A stretch of 64,000 nucleotides of DNA from Herpetosiphon llansteffanensis (GCF_003205875.1 NZ_PUBZ01000078.1:58155-122154), one strand, 5' to 3'; positions 1 through 8,680 are shown, counted from the first letter of the stretch. Notes: a model not told the origin generated them from the sequence alone. Numbers and translations are program-made.

Positions 1-14
1 TTATTGTTATAGCT

Positions 15-359
15 ATGTTTCTGAGCATACCTTCGTTGATTTATACAGCAATACTCGTATTTCTAACGCGTAAATTATCATCGATAAAAATATATCATTA
101 TCTCTATATTCTATTCTTTTCAATTGAAATTCATCTTATCACAGTCATAGTATTTGATAATCTATTTTCAAGCTCATTTCGTACGCCGTTAATCGAACAA
201 ATTATCTCGGTTAATCAACAAACAATTGAAAATATTCTAAAGTCAGCCACGATCTTATCGTTTACCAATGCAATTACCTTTATTCTGCCACCAATCATTG
301 CAGTGTTTACGCTCTATCGTTGCCAGCAGCAAAAGCGCTTCTATCAAGCCACAATATAA
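15..359 (+). CDS. Hypothetical membrane protein, possibly partial at the window edge
   Basis: A 114-residue protein, rich in Ile/Leu/Phe, with about three hydrophobic segments (residues 1-17, 28-47 and 88-101) and a basic C-terminal tail. The reading frame is open to the left edge of the window, so the ATG at 15 may be an internal methionine of a longer gene. It is AT-rich compared with its neighbour. It ends just before a bidirectional terminator that separates it from the convergent der gene. I do not recognise the family, and no function is proposed. Confidence 0.5.
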   Translation: MFLSIPSLIYTAILVFLTRKLSSIKIYHYLYILFFSIEIHLITVIVFDNLFSSSFRTPLIEQIISVNQQTIENILKSATILSFTNAITFILPPIIAVFTLYRCQQQKRFYQATI

Positions 360-394
360 AAGCACTCCAATCACTATCGATTGAAGTGCTTTTT
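358..394. terminator. Bidirectional intrinsic terminator between convergent genes
   Basis: An inverted repeat (AGCACT at 361-366 with AGTGCT at 385-390, extended by CAAT/ATTG with one mismatch) is followed by TTTT on the plus strand and by TTTTAT on the minus strand. It lies exactly between the convergent hypothetical gene and der, as expected for a shared terminator. Confidence 0.75.
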
Positions 395-417
395 GGATTA
401 ATTCAGGGTTACGAAAC

Positions 418-1785
418 TTAGCGTTTGCCAGAAACCGAAACAGTTTGTTCTTCTTCGCGGCCTTTGAACACCAAAATAATTGGCGTGCCAATAAAGCCAT
501 ATTGTTCACGAATACGGTTTTCGAGGTAGCGCTTGTAGCCAAAGTGCACTTGCTCCGGTGCATTCGAGAAGAACAAAAACACTGGTGGCTCGGCCTGCGC
601 TTGAGTTGCGTAGAACAAGCGCAAGTGTGCGCCTTTGTGCATGGCTGTTGGTGGGTGTTCACGCACCGCTGCCCGCAACAGGTTGTTAATATCCGAGGTG
701 CTAATGCGTTTGGCGCGTTCGCTCTGGATAGTTTGGGCAATATCGAGCACTTTGGTTGCACGCTGGCCGGTTTGGGCCGAGATAAACTCAATTGGTGCGT
801 ATGGAGCAAAGTGGAATACTTCCGACATGGTAATTTTGGCAGATTCGTAGCTAAATTTGGCTTTATCAATCAAATCCCATTTATTGACAATAATCGCCAA
901 GCCTTTGTTGGCTTCCAAAACCATGCCAGCAACGTGGGTATCTTGGGCGGTTGGGCCTTCTTTAGCATCGATCAATAGCAAGGCAATTTGGCAACGCTCG
1001 ATGGCCTTCATGGTGCGCAACACGCTGTAGCGTTCAATTCCTTGCTCAATCGAACCGCGCCGCCGAATCCCAGCGGTGTCAATCAAGGTAATCGGCGTGC
1101 CTTTATAGGTCAATTTGGTATCGATTGAATCGCGGGTTGTGCCAGGAATATCACTGACAACTACCCGTTCTTCGCCGACCAATTTATTCAGCAAGCTCGA
1201 TTTACCGACGTTTGGCCGCCCGACAATTGCAATTTTCAGCGAATTGTCGTCTTCCTCTTCTTCTTGGCCAGCAGGCAAATTGTTCACGATCTCATCGAGC
1301 AAATCGCCTGAGCCAGTGCCGTGATAGGCGCTCAACGCAATCGGATCACCTAAGCCAAGGTTGTAGAACTCAACCGCATTTTGGCGGCGATCTTCGGTAT
1401 CGGCTTTGTTTACGCCCAAAACTACGGGCTTGCTGCTGCGGCGCAACAAGGCAGCCACTTCTTCATCAGCAGCGATCAAACCTTCGCGCACATCGACCAT
1501 AAATACAATTACATCAGCTTCATCAATAGCCAGCTGTGCTTGTTGGTGCGTGCGGCGCACAATTTCGGCCAATGGCAAGTTTGGGTCGTCATCGCCAACC
1601 AACAAACCAGCAGTATCGACAATCGTAAAGACGCGGCCATTCCAAATCGTTTCGCCATATTGGCGGTCGCGGGTTGTGCCAGCTTCGTCGGCAATAATTG
1701 CCCGTCGCTCGCCAATCAGCTTATTAAACAAGGTCGATTTGCCAACATTCGGTCGGCCAACAATCGCCACAATTGGTTTTTCCAT
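418..1785 (-). CDS. der: Ribosome-associated double GTPase Der (EngA)
   Basis: Der is a cytoplasmic GTPase needed for assembly of the 50S ribosomal subunit. Two complete G domains are visible: GRPNVGKST near residue 10 with DTAGL and NKAD, and a second GRPNVGKSS with DTAGI and NKWD. A C-terminal KH-like region of about 110 residues follows. Total length is 455 residues, normal for the family. I chose the ATG at 1785 because the protein then begins MEKPIVAIVG, directly before the first G1 motif, and AAAGAGG sits just upstream; a longer reading to 1821 adds 12 non-conserved residues. It is the last gene of a minus-strand series. The family assignment is secure. Confidence 0.97.
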   Translation of the reverse strand: MEKPIVAIVGRPNVGKSTLFNKLIGERRAIIADEAGTTRDRQYGETIWNGRVFTIVDTAGLLVGDDDPNLPLAEIVRRTHQQAQLAIDEADVIVFMVDVREGLIAADEEVAALLRRSSKPVVLGVNKADTEDRRQNAVEFYNLGLGDPIALSAYHGTGSGDLLDEIVNNLPAGQEEEEDDNSLKIAIVGRPNVGKSSLLNKLVGEERVVVSDIPGTTRDSIDTKLTYKGTPITLIDTAGIRRRGSIEQGIERYSVLRTMKAIERCQIALLLIDAKEGPTAQDTHVAGMVLEANKGLAIIVNKWDLIDKAKFSYESAKITMSEVFHFAPYAPIEFISAQTGQRATKVLDIAQTIQSERAKRISTSDINNLLRAAVREHPPTAMHKGAHLRLFYATQAQAEPPVFLFFSNAPEQVHFGYKRYLENRIREQYGFIGTPIILVFKGREEEQTVSVSGKR

Positions 1786-1827
1786 AGCTATACCTCTTTC
1801 GCCATCGCTGCCCAAGGGCAACCATCG

Positions 1828-3168
1828 CTACATTCTACGACGTTCAAGTTGCACAATCGTGGCAGTTTGGCCCAATACAGCGATTGGGAAGGTACCACGA
1901 ACTCGTAATTCAGGTGTGGCATTGATCTTTTCGCGCAGCACATCGATTTCGGCGGCTAGCGCGACGATGATGCCACCAGGCGCAACAATCCGCGCCCATT
2001 CAGCACACACCCCTGAATACAATTGATGCAATTCATCGATATTGTTGACTTGTTTACCAAAGGGCAAATTGGTGACGAGTTTGTTGATTTCGCCTGGTTG
2101 GAATGGTAAGTCAGTTGCATCTAAACGACGAATTGCTAAATCGCCGCCGACGCTTGCCAGATTTCTGCTCAAGGCTTTGACGGCTTCACGGCTTTTATCG
2201 CCAGCAATCAGCCGCTCAAACGGCCCAACTGCTGCACGTTCAGCAATGATCGTACCCGTGCCAGCCATGGCATCCAAAAATACATCGTTTGGTTGTGGAT
2301 TGGAAAGCCGAACCATCGCCGCCGCAATTGCTGGACGCAACGCAGCAGGCCGATCGACAATCCGGTTGATTCGATGGCGCATGCCGCCAGTCGAAAGCCG
2401 AATCGCGACAATAATTTCGCTGCCAAACAGCGTGACCCAAATTTCAACATCAGCTTCTTCTTCGACCAACTTCCAGCGGCCTGGCCACGAATCGCGCACC
2501 GCATCGGCCACAGCAATACCCACGGCTTTACGGGCAAAATCTTGTTTGCCAGTTACCCGCGTGACCACCCGAAAACTGGTGATTTTGGGCGTGCGTCCGC
2601 CGTTGAGAGTGAAAACCCGCAGTGCGGTTAGTACCAGCATACTATTTTTAACCGAAGCGTGAATTTGCTTCAAACCGCCTTGATCGGGAGCAATGTTGAA
2701 GGCCCGCGCCGCAACCACGAATAAATCTTCGGCAGTGCGCAAATTAAACAATTCTTTGGAATTGGTATCGGTATGAAACAGCAACATATCATCTTTTTGG
2801 GTGACATGGCGCTGAGCAACCAACATTGGTTTTTGCAAGGTGGCATTAATTTCAGCCAACAACAATTGGCCAACTCCAGGTTGCGTTTGCACCGCAAACA
2901 ATGGGCGGCTCATATCAACGGTTGGCTGATGCACAAAGGCGCGGCGACGCGGTGCTCCGGCGGGTGTTGGCGCGCCAGTTGGGCGGCCAGCAGGATCATG
3001 GCGTGGGCCACGGCTTGGCGCGCCAGTTGGGCGGCCAGCGGAATCATGGCGTGGGCCACGACTTGGCGCGCCAGTTGAGCGTGAGCCAGGTCGGCTAGGC
3101 CGCGCAGGGCGTGAGTTTGATTGCGGGCCGCGCTCTGGGCTACGGCGTTTTGGGCGTTGGAATGGCAT
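1828..3168 (-). CDS. THUMP-domain RNA methyltransferase (TrmN/Trm14-like) with repetitive basic N-terminus
   Basis: Probable S-adenosylmethionine-dependent guanine-N2 methyltransferase acting on tRNA or rRNA. Residues 1-78 are a Pro/Arg/Gly-rich disordered tail containing 16-residue repeats (GAPSRGPRHD core). A THUMP-like RNA-binding region spans roughly 88-260. The Rossmann methyltransferase domain has motif I DAMAGTGTI at 299-307 and a TNLPFG catalytic motif at 366-371 (the NPPY equivalent of this family). It lies 42 bp upstream of der. The family (UPF0020/THUMP) is clear; whether the target is tRNA or 23S rRNA cannot be read from sequence. The tail comes from a 48-bp tandem repeat and probably varies in length between strains. 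Confidence 0.88.
   Translation of the reverse strand: MPFQRPKRRSPERGPQSNSRPARPSRPGSRSTGAPSRGPRHDSAGRPTGAPSRGPRHDPAGRPTGAPTPAGAPRRRAFVHQPTVDMSRPLFAVQTQPGVGQLLLAEINATLQKPMLVAQRHVTQKDDMLLFHTDTNSKELFNLRTAEDLFVVAARAFNIAPDQGGLKQIHASVKNSMLVLTALRVFTLNGGRTPKITSFRVVTRVTGKQDFARKAVGIAVADAVRDSWPGRWKLVEEEADVEIWVTLFGSEIIVAIRLSTGGMRHRINRIVDRPAALRPAIAAAMVRLSNPQPNDVFLDAMAGTGTIIAERAAVGPFERLIAGDKSREAVKALSRNLASVGGDLAIRRLDATDLPFQPGEINKLVTNLPFGKQVNNIDELHQLYSGVCAEWARIVAPGGIIVALAAEIDVLREKINATPELRVRGTFPIAVLGQTATIVQLERRRM
2969..3080. repeat. 48-bp tandem repeat inside the methyltransferase gene
   Basis: The word GGCGCGCCAGTTG recurs at 2969, 3017 and 3065, an exact 48-bp period, giving about 2.3 copies with few substitutions. 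The period is a multiple of three, so copy number changes keep the frame and only lengthen the Pro/Arg-rich N-terminal tail of the encoded protein. Confidence 0.85.
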
Positions 3169-3177
3169 ATCTATTAC

Positions 3178-3198
3178 AACTCGCGCAAAATGCGAGTT
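3178..3198 (-). promoter_or_regulatory. Hairpin between a Shine-Dalgarno-like sequence and the methyltransferase start
   Basis: On the minus strand, GAAAGGA is followed by the perfect hairpin AACTCGC...GCGAGTT and then, about 10 nt later, by the ATG at 3168. Linear spacing from SD to start is too long, but folding the hairpin would bring the SD close to normal distance. This is a hypothesis from geometry only; the element could also be a processing or termination structure. Confidence 0.35.
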
Positions 3199-3292
3199 TT
3201 CCTTTCATCAGACTAAATCTATGTCAAGCAGCAATCTGCTGACAACCAACCCCACCATTAGCCCGCGCAAATGCCCGAATGACCCAGCCTGC

Positions 3293-5008
3293 TCAAGCCG
3301 ATGGTGTGAGGGGAGTACGAAATGGCGCGACATCGTTGATAATCCGATGCTCGCCGTTATCATCACGTAGGCGTTGCGAGCGCACTCGCCCACGCTGGAT
3401 TGCTTGCCAGAGCGCTTCAACACAGACTGCATCAAACTCTGTGTCGGCTCCTGCGCGCAAACGCCGAAACGCTTCTTCAATTGGTAAGCCTCTGCGATAC
3501 GGTCGGTCAGAGGTCATGGCATCAAAGGCATCGGCGACGGCCACAATGCGCCCACCGAGCGAAATTTGGCCCCGTGCTAAGCCATAGGGATAGCCGCTGC
3601 CATCAAGCCGCTCGTGATGCTGAATGATCACTGGCAGCTCGCTTTGCAACATGCGAATATGGCCAAGAATCCGTTCGCCAATTTCTGGATGCGATTTCAT
3701 CTCGCCAAATTCAGCGTCGGTCAAGCGCCCAGGCTTTTTCAGCACCCCATCGCTAATGCCAATTTTGCCAACATCATGCAAAATTGCGCCAATCCGCAGA
3801 TGGTGAATAAAGCTTGGGTCTAGATCCAACTCTTCAGCAATCGCCACCGCAAATTCCGAAACCCGCATGGAATGGCCTTCGGTATAGGGGTCTTTGGCAT
3901 CGATCGCCGCCGTCAGCGCCTGAATAACATCTAAAAACAGCTCGTTAACATCGGCGTACAAATCAGCAATTTCTAGCACTGTCGCTGCTTGGCGTGCCAA
4001 GGTTTGCAACAACAATGTATCATCGTCATCAAACCGGCCATCGCGTTTGTTCAAAACCTCGATGCAGCCAATCAGATGCTCCTCAGATTGCGCGCGTTCG
4101 CGGCCAAAGGTAATACAACGGGTCTGCAATGGCACTGCCAAAATCGAGCGCGTAGCAAAGCCAGTCATCTCATCGACGCTGCCATCGTGACGCTGATCAC
4201 GTTTCACATCGCCAACGCAGATCGTCTCGCCAGTAGCAGCAACATAGCCAGCGATGCCGCGACCTTTGGCCAAACGTACCGCCTGCACCCGTTCGTGCAT
4301 ATAGCCAGTCGAATGCTGCAAAATCAAATCGCCGCTTTCAGGCTCGGTCAAAAACAGCGAGCTAGCCTCGGCATCAAGCAAAATCCGTGCATAATCGATG
4401 ATCAGATTCAGCAAGGTTGTGCGGTCGAGCGTCGAGCCAATATGGCCAACAATCTCAACCAACGCGCTCAAGCGCGATTCACGTTGCTGGCTTTTTTTCA
4501 ACAAGCGTGCTTTTTCGACCTCGGCGGCCATGCGATTGCCCAACAATTTAAGCAAGCGTGGCTCCGAACGTTGCGGATTGAAAATCTGAATCACGCCAAC
4601 GACTTGTTCTTCGAGCAAGAGCGGCAACGACAAGAGCGAGCGCAATTGCAGGCTGTTGGCCTCACCCAAACGCCGATCCCAGCGCGGATCGTTGTTAATA
4701 TCTTCGATCCAGAGTGGTTGGGTGGCGGCAATCGTTGCGCCAACCAAGCCAACATCAATCGGCAAGCGCACGCCAATCAAATGTTGGCTGGCGGGATCGC
4801 CGTGGACGACCTGAAAAACAATCTCGTCTGCTTCAACCAGATAGAGCGTGCCAGCTTCGCCGCCAGCGATCTCGATTAATAAATCCAACATGCGATTCAG
4901 TAATGGGTCAAGCGTCATGCTACTGGCAATTGCATCGGCCCGTTCAATCACCGCCAATACGTGTTCCAACTCAAAGGCACTATCCTGCACAACCGTCTGC
5001 GATGTCAT
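3293..5008 (-). CDS. GAF-GAF-HD-GYP cyclic-di-GMP phosphodiesterase
   Basis: Signalling protein expected to hydrolyse cyclic di-GMP in the cytoplasm under control of two ligand-binding GAF domains. Numbering from an ATG six bases upstream, GAF domains span about 35-165 and 195-350, and the HD-GYP domain about 360-550. The HD pair lies in AILHDVGKIGI (413-414) and the GYP signature in DGSGYPYGL (474-476), and the EGHSMRVSEFA and IIQHHERLDGSGYP blocks are intact, so it should be catalytically competent. I prefer the second ATG (5008), which has GGAG seven bases upstream; an ATG at 5014 would add two residues. It sits 46 bp downstream of the DUF512 gene and may be co-transcribed with it. Confidence 0.93.
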   Translation of the reverse strand: MTSQTVVQDSAFELEHVLAVIERADAIASSMTLDPLLNRMLDLLIEIAGGEAGTLYLVEADEIVFQVVHGDPASQHLIGVRLPIDVGLVGATIAATQPLWIEDINNDPRWDRRLGEANSLQLRSLLSLPLLLEEQVVGVIQIFNPQRSEPRLLKLLGNRMAAEVEKARLLKKSQQRESRLSALVEIVGHIGSTLDRTTLLNLIIDYARILLDAEASSLFLTEPESGDLILQHSTGYMHERVQAVRLAKGRGIAGYVAATGETICVGDVKRDQRHDGSVDEMTGFATRSILAVPLQTRCITFGRERAQSEEHLIGCIEVLNKRDGRFDDDDTLLLQTLARQAATVLEIADLYADVNELFLDVIQALTAAIDAKDPYTEGHSMRVSEFAVAIAEELDLDPSFIHHLRIGAILHDVGKIGISDGVLKKPGRLTDAEFGEMKSHPEIGERILGHIRMLQSELPVIIQHHERLDGSGYPYGLARGQISLGGRIVAVADAFDAMTSDRPYRRGLPIEEAFRRLRAGADTEFDAVCVEALWQAIQRGRVRSQRLRDDNGEHRIINDVAPFRTPLTPSA

Positions 5009-5054
5009 ACTCATGCTCCACTGTGTTGAGTAGCACTCGCAGGTGGTTGGTGGG

Positions 5055-6626
5055 CTAGCGCATTGAAGCCTGAGCCATGAAACGGCGCTGCGAGCGCGGT
5101 TTTGCTTGGCGGCTCAGCTGGCGCACGACCCGCCGAATTTCATGCGGCATACGGGCCATGGTCACCTGCGCACCAAGTGCGGTTGCAATTTGTTCAACAG
5201 TCCATTCGTCAATTGTGCGAGTTCCGGAGTGATCAAACATCACTTTCGGCAGCATCACAATATCAGCAGGGCCATGCTTTTGTAATTCAGCGACCACATC
5301 GCCGCCGGTTAGCAAGCCCGAAACGGTCACCATATCGCCAAAGAATTGATTGACGACAGGGCATAATTCAACAGTCAGGTTTTCGATTCGACTAAGTTGC
5401 TCGGCGACTTGTTGCAAGACGGGAGCGGCCAAGGTGGCACACGCCATCAGCATGCGGGTTGGTTTATCGACAGCTTTTGGCAGCGATGGCACAATTTCTG
5501 CCCATTCGTCTTGGAACTGGCGCACCAAACCAACGCCGTTTTCTAATTGGTCGTAGCCTTCGTACAACGAGCCGTCTGGCTGTTCGCGGCCAGCCAACAA
5601 ATAAAACTCATCGGACGGATAGACCAAGACCGAGCCATGTTCGGCCATGTAATATTCTTGAAACGGTTCGCAAATGTCGATCACCGCAGCGGCTTCATCG
5701 CCGCGATATGGCCGCAATTCAACTTCGGTGGCAGCACCTAAGCGGGCGCAAAAGCCAAGATTGCCTTCTTTGGCAGCTTGAAACAGCTCGTTGGCAACTG
5801 GTGCTTCTTCTTGCCAAATTGGCTGAGCTTCCCAGTTGCTATCAATCCATTCGGCGCTTTCATGCACGCGGATGGCGGCTTTGATGCTTTGAGGTTTTTT
5901 GCCTTCAAAGCGATAGCGGGTTAGGCCAACGGGCACAATGGCAATACTTTGCACAATTGGGTACAACTGGCCCAATTCATGAATGGTTTGGGCCAAGGCT
6001 GGGCCATCGTTTAACTGTGGGCATGCCACCACTTGGGTATGCACCTCGATGCCCAAATCGCCCAAGCGCCGAATTTGCGCCAACACATCGGGCACATCGG
6101 GCTTGCCCAGAAGAATTGCCCGCAAGGTGCGATCAGTCGCGTGGACTGAAATATACATCGGGCCTAGGCGCTGTTCTGCAATCCGATCCCAGTCATCCTC
6201 CTTGAGATTCGTCAATGTTACAAAGTTACCATACAAAAACGACAAGCGATAGTCATCGTCCTTAAGGTAGAGTGTTTTGCGGAATCCTTTAGGCATTTGG
6301 GTCAAAAAGCAGAACGGGCATTTATTGTTGCAGGTTCGGAGGCGATCGAAGAGTGGCTCGACAAAATCGAGGCCAAGCATATCATCGGGGTTTTTAGTTA
6401 ATTGGATGCTGCGTTCTTCGCCAGCTTGGCGCACCAGCAATTCAACGTGGTCTTCAGTCATGGCAAAGCGAAAATCAATTACATCGCGCATCACCCGACC
6501 ATTGACTTGCAGAATCGCGTCGCCAGCTTGTAGCCCAAGTTGCGCACCAGTGCTGCCTGCTGCGACTGCTTGAATAACCCCGCCATTGCCTGGTCGAATA
6601 TTACTAAGATTTGGTTGATATTCCAT
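5055..6626 (-). CDS. PDZ / radical-SAM-like / DUF512 iron-sulfur protein
   Basis: A 523-residue protein of the conserved DUF512 family, whose reaction is not established. Residues 10-80 form a PDZ-like domain (GAQLGLQAGDAILQVNGR). A CxxxCxxC iron-sulfur motif, CNNKCPFC, lies at 99-106 and starts a radical-SAM-type segment. The central region continues with MYISVHATD and VHTQVVACPQLNDG, and the C-terminal DUF512 part follows. Related genes often lie next to der in other bacteria, as here (established knowledge), suggesting a link with translation or ribosome assembly (inference). The start is the only ATG before the PDZ domain; the upstream SD is weak. Confidence 0.9.
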   Translation of the reverse strand: MEYQPNLSNIRPGNGGVIQAVAAGSTGAQLGLQAGDAILQVNGRVMRDVIDFRFAMTEDHVELLVRQAGEERSIQLTKNPDDMLGLDFVEPLFDRLRTCNNKCPFCFLTQMPKGFRKTLYLKDDDYRLSFLYGNFVTLTNLKEDDWDRIAEQRLGPMYISVHATDRTLRAILLGKPDVPDVLAQIRRLGDLGIEVHTQVVACPQLNDGPALAQTIHELGQLYPIVQSIAIVPVGLTRYRFEGKKPQSIKAAIRVHESAEWIDSNWEAQPIWQEEAPVANELFQAAKEGNLGFCARLGAATEVELRPYRGDEAAAVIDICEPFQEYYMAEHGSVLVYPSDEFYLLAGREQPDGSLYEGYDQLENGVGLVRQFQDEWAEIVPSLPKAVDKPTRMLMACATLAAPVLQQVAEQLSRIENLTVELCPVVNQFFGDMVTVSGLLTGGDVVAELQKHGPADIVMLPKVMFDHSGTRTIDEWTVEQIATALGAQVTMARMPHEIRRVVRQLSRQAKPRSQRRFMAQASMR

Positions 6627-6669
6627 AGCACATCACTATTTACTGCGTTAATTGCGGCGGCTAATCGCA

Positions 6670-6697
6670 CAAAAGGCGCACCTTGCATTGTGCGCCT
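6670..6697 (-). terminator. Probable intrinsic terminator downstream of yhbY
   Basis: A perfect 8-bp stem, AGGCGCAC (6674-6681) with GTGCGCCT (6690-6697), reads on the minus strand into TTTTGTG. It lies between the minus-strand yhbY and DUF512 genes and could end the yhbY transcript. Confidence 0.55.
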
Positions 6698-6810
6698 CAT
6701 CCGCATTCTATCGCGTCAAATTATCAAGGGCCGTGGCCCAACATTATGTATTATAGCAGAAAGCCTTAATTCTGCTAGCCTGCTATGGATATGTATTCCA
6801 TAGTCGATTG

Positions 6811-6857
6811 ACCCCTCACCCCCAGCCCCTCTCCCACGGCGGCGGGAGAGGGGAGTA
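6811..6857. repeat. REP-like GC palindrome (CCCCTCTCCC...GGGAGAGGGG)
   Basis: Ten-base perfect arms at 6826-6835 and 6844-6853 with an 8-base loop, preceded by CCCTCACCCCCAG. Related palindromes occur near 38848, 45524, 50002 and 50095, always between genes. This identifies a dispersed extragenic palindrome family. Confidence 0.8.
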
Positions 6858-6866
6858 CCCAAACAT

Positions 6867-7169
6867 TTAGCGGGGCAGCACAATCACTTGTTTATCTTGA
6901 ATGCGGCTGGGTCGATACAAAATTGCCACATTGCCAACCAACGCCACCAATGCAGCCTCGGTATCAGCCACCAATTGATCGGTTAATTCGCGGCGTTCTT
7001 CTTTAAACTCAACAAATTTTACTTTGATCAATTCATGTGCATCAAGTGCGGCGGCGACAGCAGCTACCACCGTGCTTGAAAGCCCTTGCTTGCCAACTTG
7101 CACAATTGGCTTGAAATCGTGGGCCAAGCGGCGCAAATATTGGCGTTGATTGCTATTTAAGCTGAGCAT
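6867..7169 (-). CDS. YhbY/CRM-domain RNA-binding protein
   Basis: A small RNA-binding protein of the YhbY (CRM) family, associated with pre-50S ribosomal particles in other bacteria. Its 100 residues match the single-domain length. Diagnostic features are LNSNQRQYLRRLAHDFKPIVQVGKQG at the N-terminus with the conserved GKQG loop, the HELIKVKF strand, and the C-terminal GNVAILYRPS. AAAGGG lies just upstream of the ATG at 7169. It is followed on the minus strand by a hairpin at 6674-6697 and a REP palindrome. Together with der it fits a ribosome-assembly theme. Confidence 0.95.
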   Translation of the reverse strand: MLSLNSNQRQYLRRLAHDFKPIVQVGKQGLSSTVVAAVAAALDAHELIKVKFVEFKEERRELTDQLVADTEAALVALVGNVAILYRPSRIQDKQVIVLPR

Positions 7170-7194
7170 TCTTGCCCTTTCAGTGATTAATTTA

Positions 7195-7225
7195 CAAGAA
7201 AAAACTGCTGGTTTTCACCAGCAGT
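7195..7225 (-). terminator. Intrinsic terminator of the tRNA-Gly transcript
   Basis: A perfect 8-bp stem (7204-7211 with 7218-7225; ACTGCTGG/CCAGCAGT) is followed on the minus strand by TTTTTTCTT. It lies just 3' of the tRNA, between it and yhbY. Confidence 0.85.
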
Positions 7226-7231
7226 CATTCG

Positions 7232-7307
<76 letters not shown>

Positions 7308-7323
7308 ATCGCGTTATGACGCT

Positions 7324-7351
7324 ATTATACACGGCTTTGCGAAAATTGCAA
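7324..7351 (-). promoter_or_regulatory. Sigma-70 promoter of tRNA-Gly
   Basis: On the minus strand, TTGCAA (7346-7351) is followed after 16 bp by a perfect TATAAT (7324-7329), which lies 17 bp before the mature tRNA 5' end. Confidence 0.75.
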
Positions 7352-7422
7352 ATTTAGCCAAACCCCAGCCAAAACCTGCTACCCAGCCTCATCATTTAGT
7401 CGATTGCAAGGCGCTAAAACCT

Positions 7423-7485
7423 TTTGTTCATACTTTGTCGATAGTTTGTTCAAATCTTGTCGCAAGCATGGCTTTCTGCTACACT
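7423..7485 (+). promoter_or_regulatory. Promoter with 22-bp-spaced direct repeats ahead of the kinase-like gene
   Basis: TTGTCG (7457-7462) and TACACT (7480-7485), 17 bp apart, form a plausible promoter. Two 18-bp near-repeats starting TTTGTTCA lie at 7423-7440 and 7445-7462, a 22-bp period (two helix turns), with the second covering the -35 box. This is the geometry of an activator or repressor site. Confidence 0.5.
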
Positions 7486-7508
7486 AGTTTGAACGAAAGG
7501 TGTCGATC

Positions 7509-7556
7509 ATGCCTGCTTCTCAACCTCAACGATGCCAACTATGGCAAGCCTTATGA
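7509..7556 (+). CDS. 15-codon leader ORF coupled to the kinase-like gene
   Basis: The ATG at 7509 has the best ribosome-binding site in the region (AAAGGTG, 8 bases upstream). It reads 15 codons to a TGA at 7554-7556, overlapping the ATG at 7553 of the next gene as ATGA. This suggests translational coupling through a short leader, or a sequence error hiding a longer N-terminus. No homology is recognisable in the peptide. Confidence 0.4.
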   Translation: MPASQPQRCQLWQAL

Positions 7557-8629
7557 ACAGTTTCATTCGCAACGTGCGCCATTTTTTTATGGCCAGCGGC
7601 AACCTGTATGCGCTGCGTACTGGGCTTTTGCCATGCTTACTGCTTTGGACAGCTTGGCGACAAACTCAGTTTTTGGGTTTAGCCCTCGCCATCGCTAGCT
7701 TTGGCTATCTGGCCCAATATTTACGTTCTGCTACGCGTTGGCCAGTGCCACGCTGGCCATGGCTTGATCAATGGCTAGAATTTGGGCTGGCCCTGGTTAT
7801 GCCCTTAATTGCCACGAGTTGGTATAGCCCATGGTTATTTGATACGTGGCTTATTTTGGCGGCAACGGCGAGCCAACTCTCGCGCCGCAGCAGTACTACC
7901 TTGGGTATAGTATGGTTGGGCTATAGTGTGGCGCTGTTTAGCAGCAATAAACTTGGTCAAGCCAATCCGATGCTGTTTAGTATGCTGGTGCTTGGCGTAC
8001 CAAGCATTTTATTGATCAGCATTAAGCCGCGACCACTCGAAACCAGCACTCAACCTGCTGCGCGCATGCTTAGCAGCCTGCAAACTGCCCAACGCCGCTT
8101 TGAACTCATCAGAACAATTATTGATCATGCTCAGCGCTCGGCGATGGTTGAGGCCGTCTATCATCAGGCACACCATGGTGTCCGCGATTTGGGCTTATTA
8201 ATTGATGATATTAAACCGCAAGCAAGCCAACCAAGCTTGATCGAGCGCTTTAAACCAATTATTGAACGCTGGCAAGCCACCACGTTAATTGAAGTACAAC
8301 TGCAAACCACCACCATTCCCCAGCAGGTTAGCCCAGCCCTCGAAGCCTTATTCGTGCGCGCTTTGGAAGAAACCCTCAGCAACGTGGCTCGCCATGCCAA
8401 CGCCAGCCTCGTCGAAATTAGCCTCCGTGGCGACGAACAACAGATCTGCTTAATTGTGCGCGATAATGGAATTGGCTTGATCAATGGCCCAATCCACGCT
8501 GGCAGCCATGGATTGCGCTGGCTCCGCTATCGGGCGCAAGAGATTAATGGGTGTTTGGATGTCTACGATGGGCTTGATGGCGGCTTGGTGGTGCAATTGG
8601 CCGTGCCAACTAACGTCTATGTGGCCTAA
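7553..8629 (+). CDS. Histidine-kinase-like membrane protein with HATPase domain
   Basis: A 358-residue protein with about four hydrophobic segments in the first 155 residues, an alpha-helical linker, and a C-terminal GHKL ATPase domain: N box EETLSNVARHANA (272-284), G1 box DNGIG (304-308) and G2 box GSHGLRWLRYR (317-327). The layout resembles NarL/DesK-type sensor kinases, but the usual dimerisation H-box (ELHD type) is not visible; the only nearby candidates are the histidines in VYHQAHHGVRDL (202-213). It may phosphorylate an unlinked regulator or act without autophosphorylation. Starts at 7532 or 7541 are also in frame, but 7553 fits coupling to the 15-codon leader. No response regulator gene is adjacent. 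Confidence 0.75.
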   Translation: MNSFIRNVRHFFMASGNLYALRTGLLPCLLLWTAWRQTQFLGLALAIASFGYLAQYLRSATRWPVPRWPWLDQWLEFGLALVMPLIATSWYSPWLFDTWLILAATASQLSRRSSTTLGIVWLGYSVALFSSNKLGQANPMLFSMLVLGVPSILLISIKPRPLETSTQPAARMLSSLQTAQRRFELIRTIIDHAQRSAMVEAVYHQAHHGVRDLGLLIDDIKPQASQPSLIERFKPIIERWQATTLIEVQLQTTTIPQQVSPALEALFVRALEETLSNVARHANASLVEISLRGDEQQICLIVRDNGIGLINGPIHAGSHGLRWLRYRAQEINGCLDVYDGLDGGLVVQLAVPTNVYVA

Positions 8630-8665
8630 AAAACAACAGCCGCCATACAATTTGTATGACGACTG
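8628..8665 (-). terminator. Intrinsic terminator downstream of ffs
   Basis: On the minus strand a 12-bp stem (8654-8665 with 8637-8648), perfect when two G-U pairs are allowed, is followed by TTGTTTTTT. On the plus strand the same pairs are C-A mismatches, so the terminator serves the minus-strand SRP RNA. It abuts the stop codon of the convergent kinase-like gene. Confidence 0.8.
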
Positions 8666-8680
8666 CTGCAAAAAGAGCAG

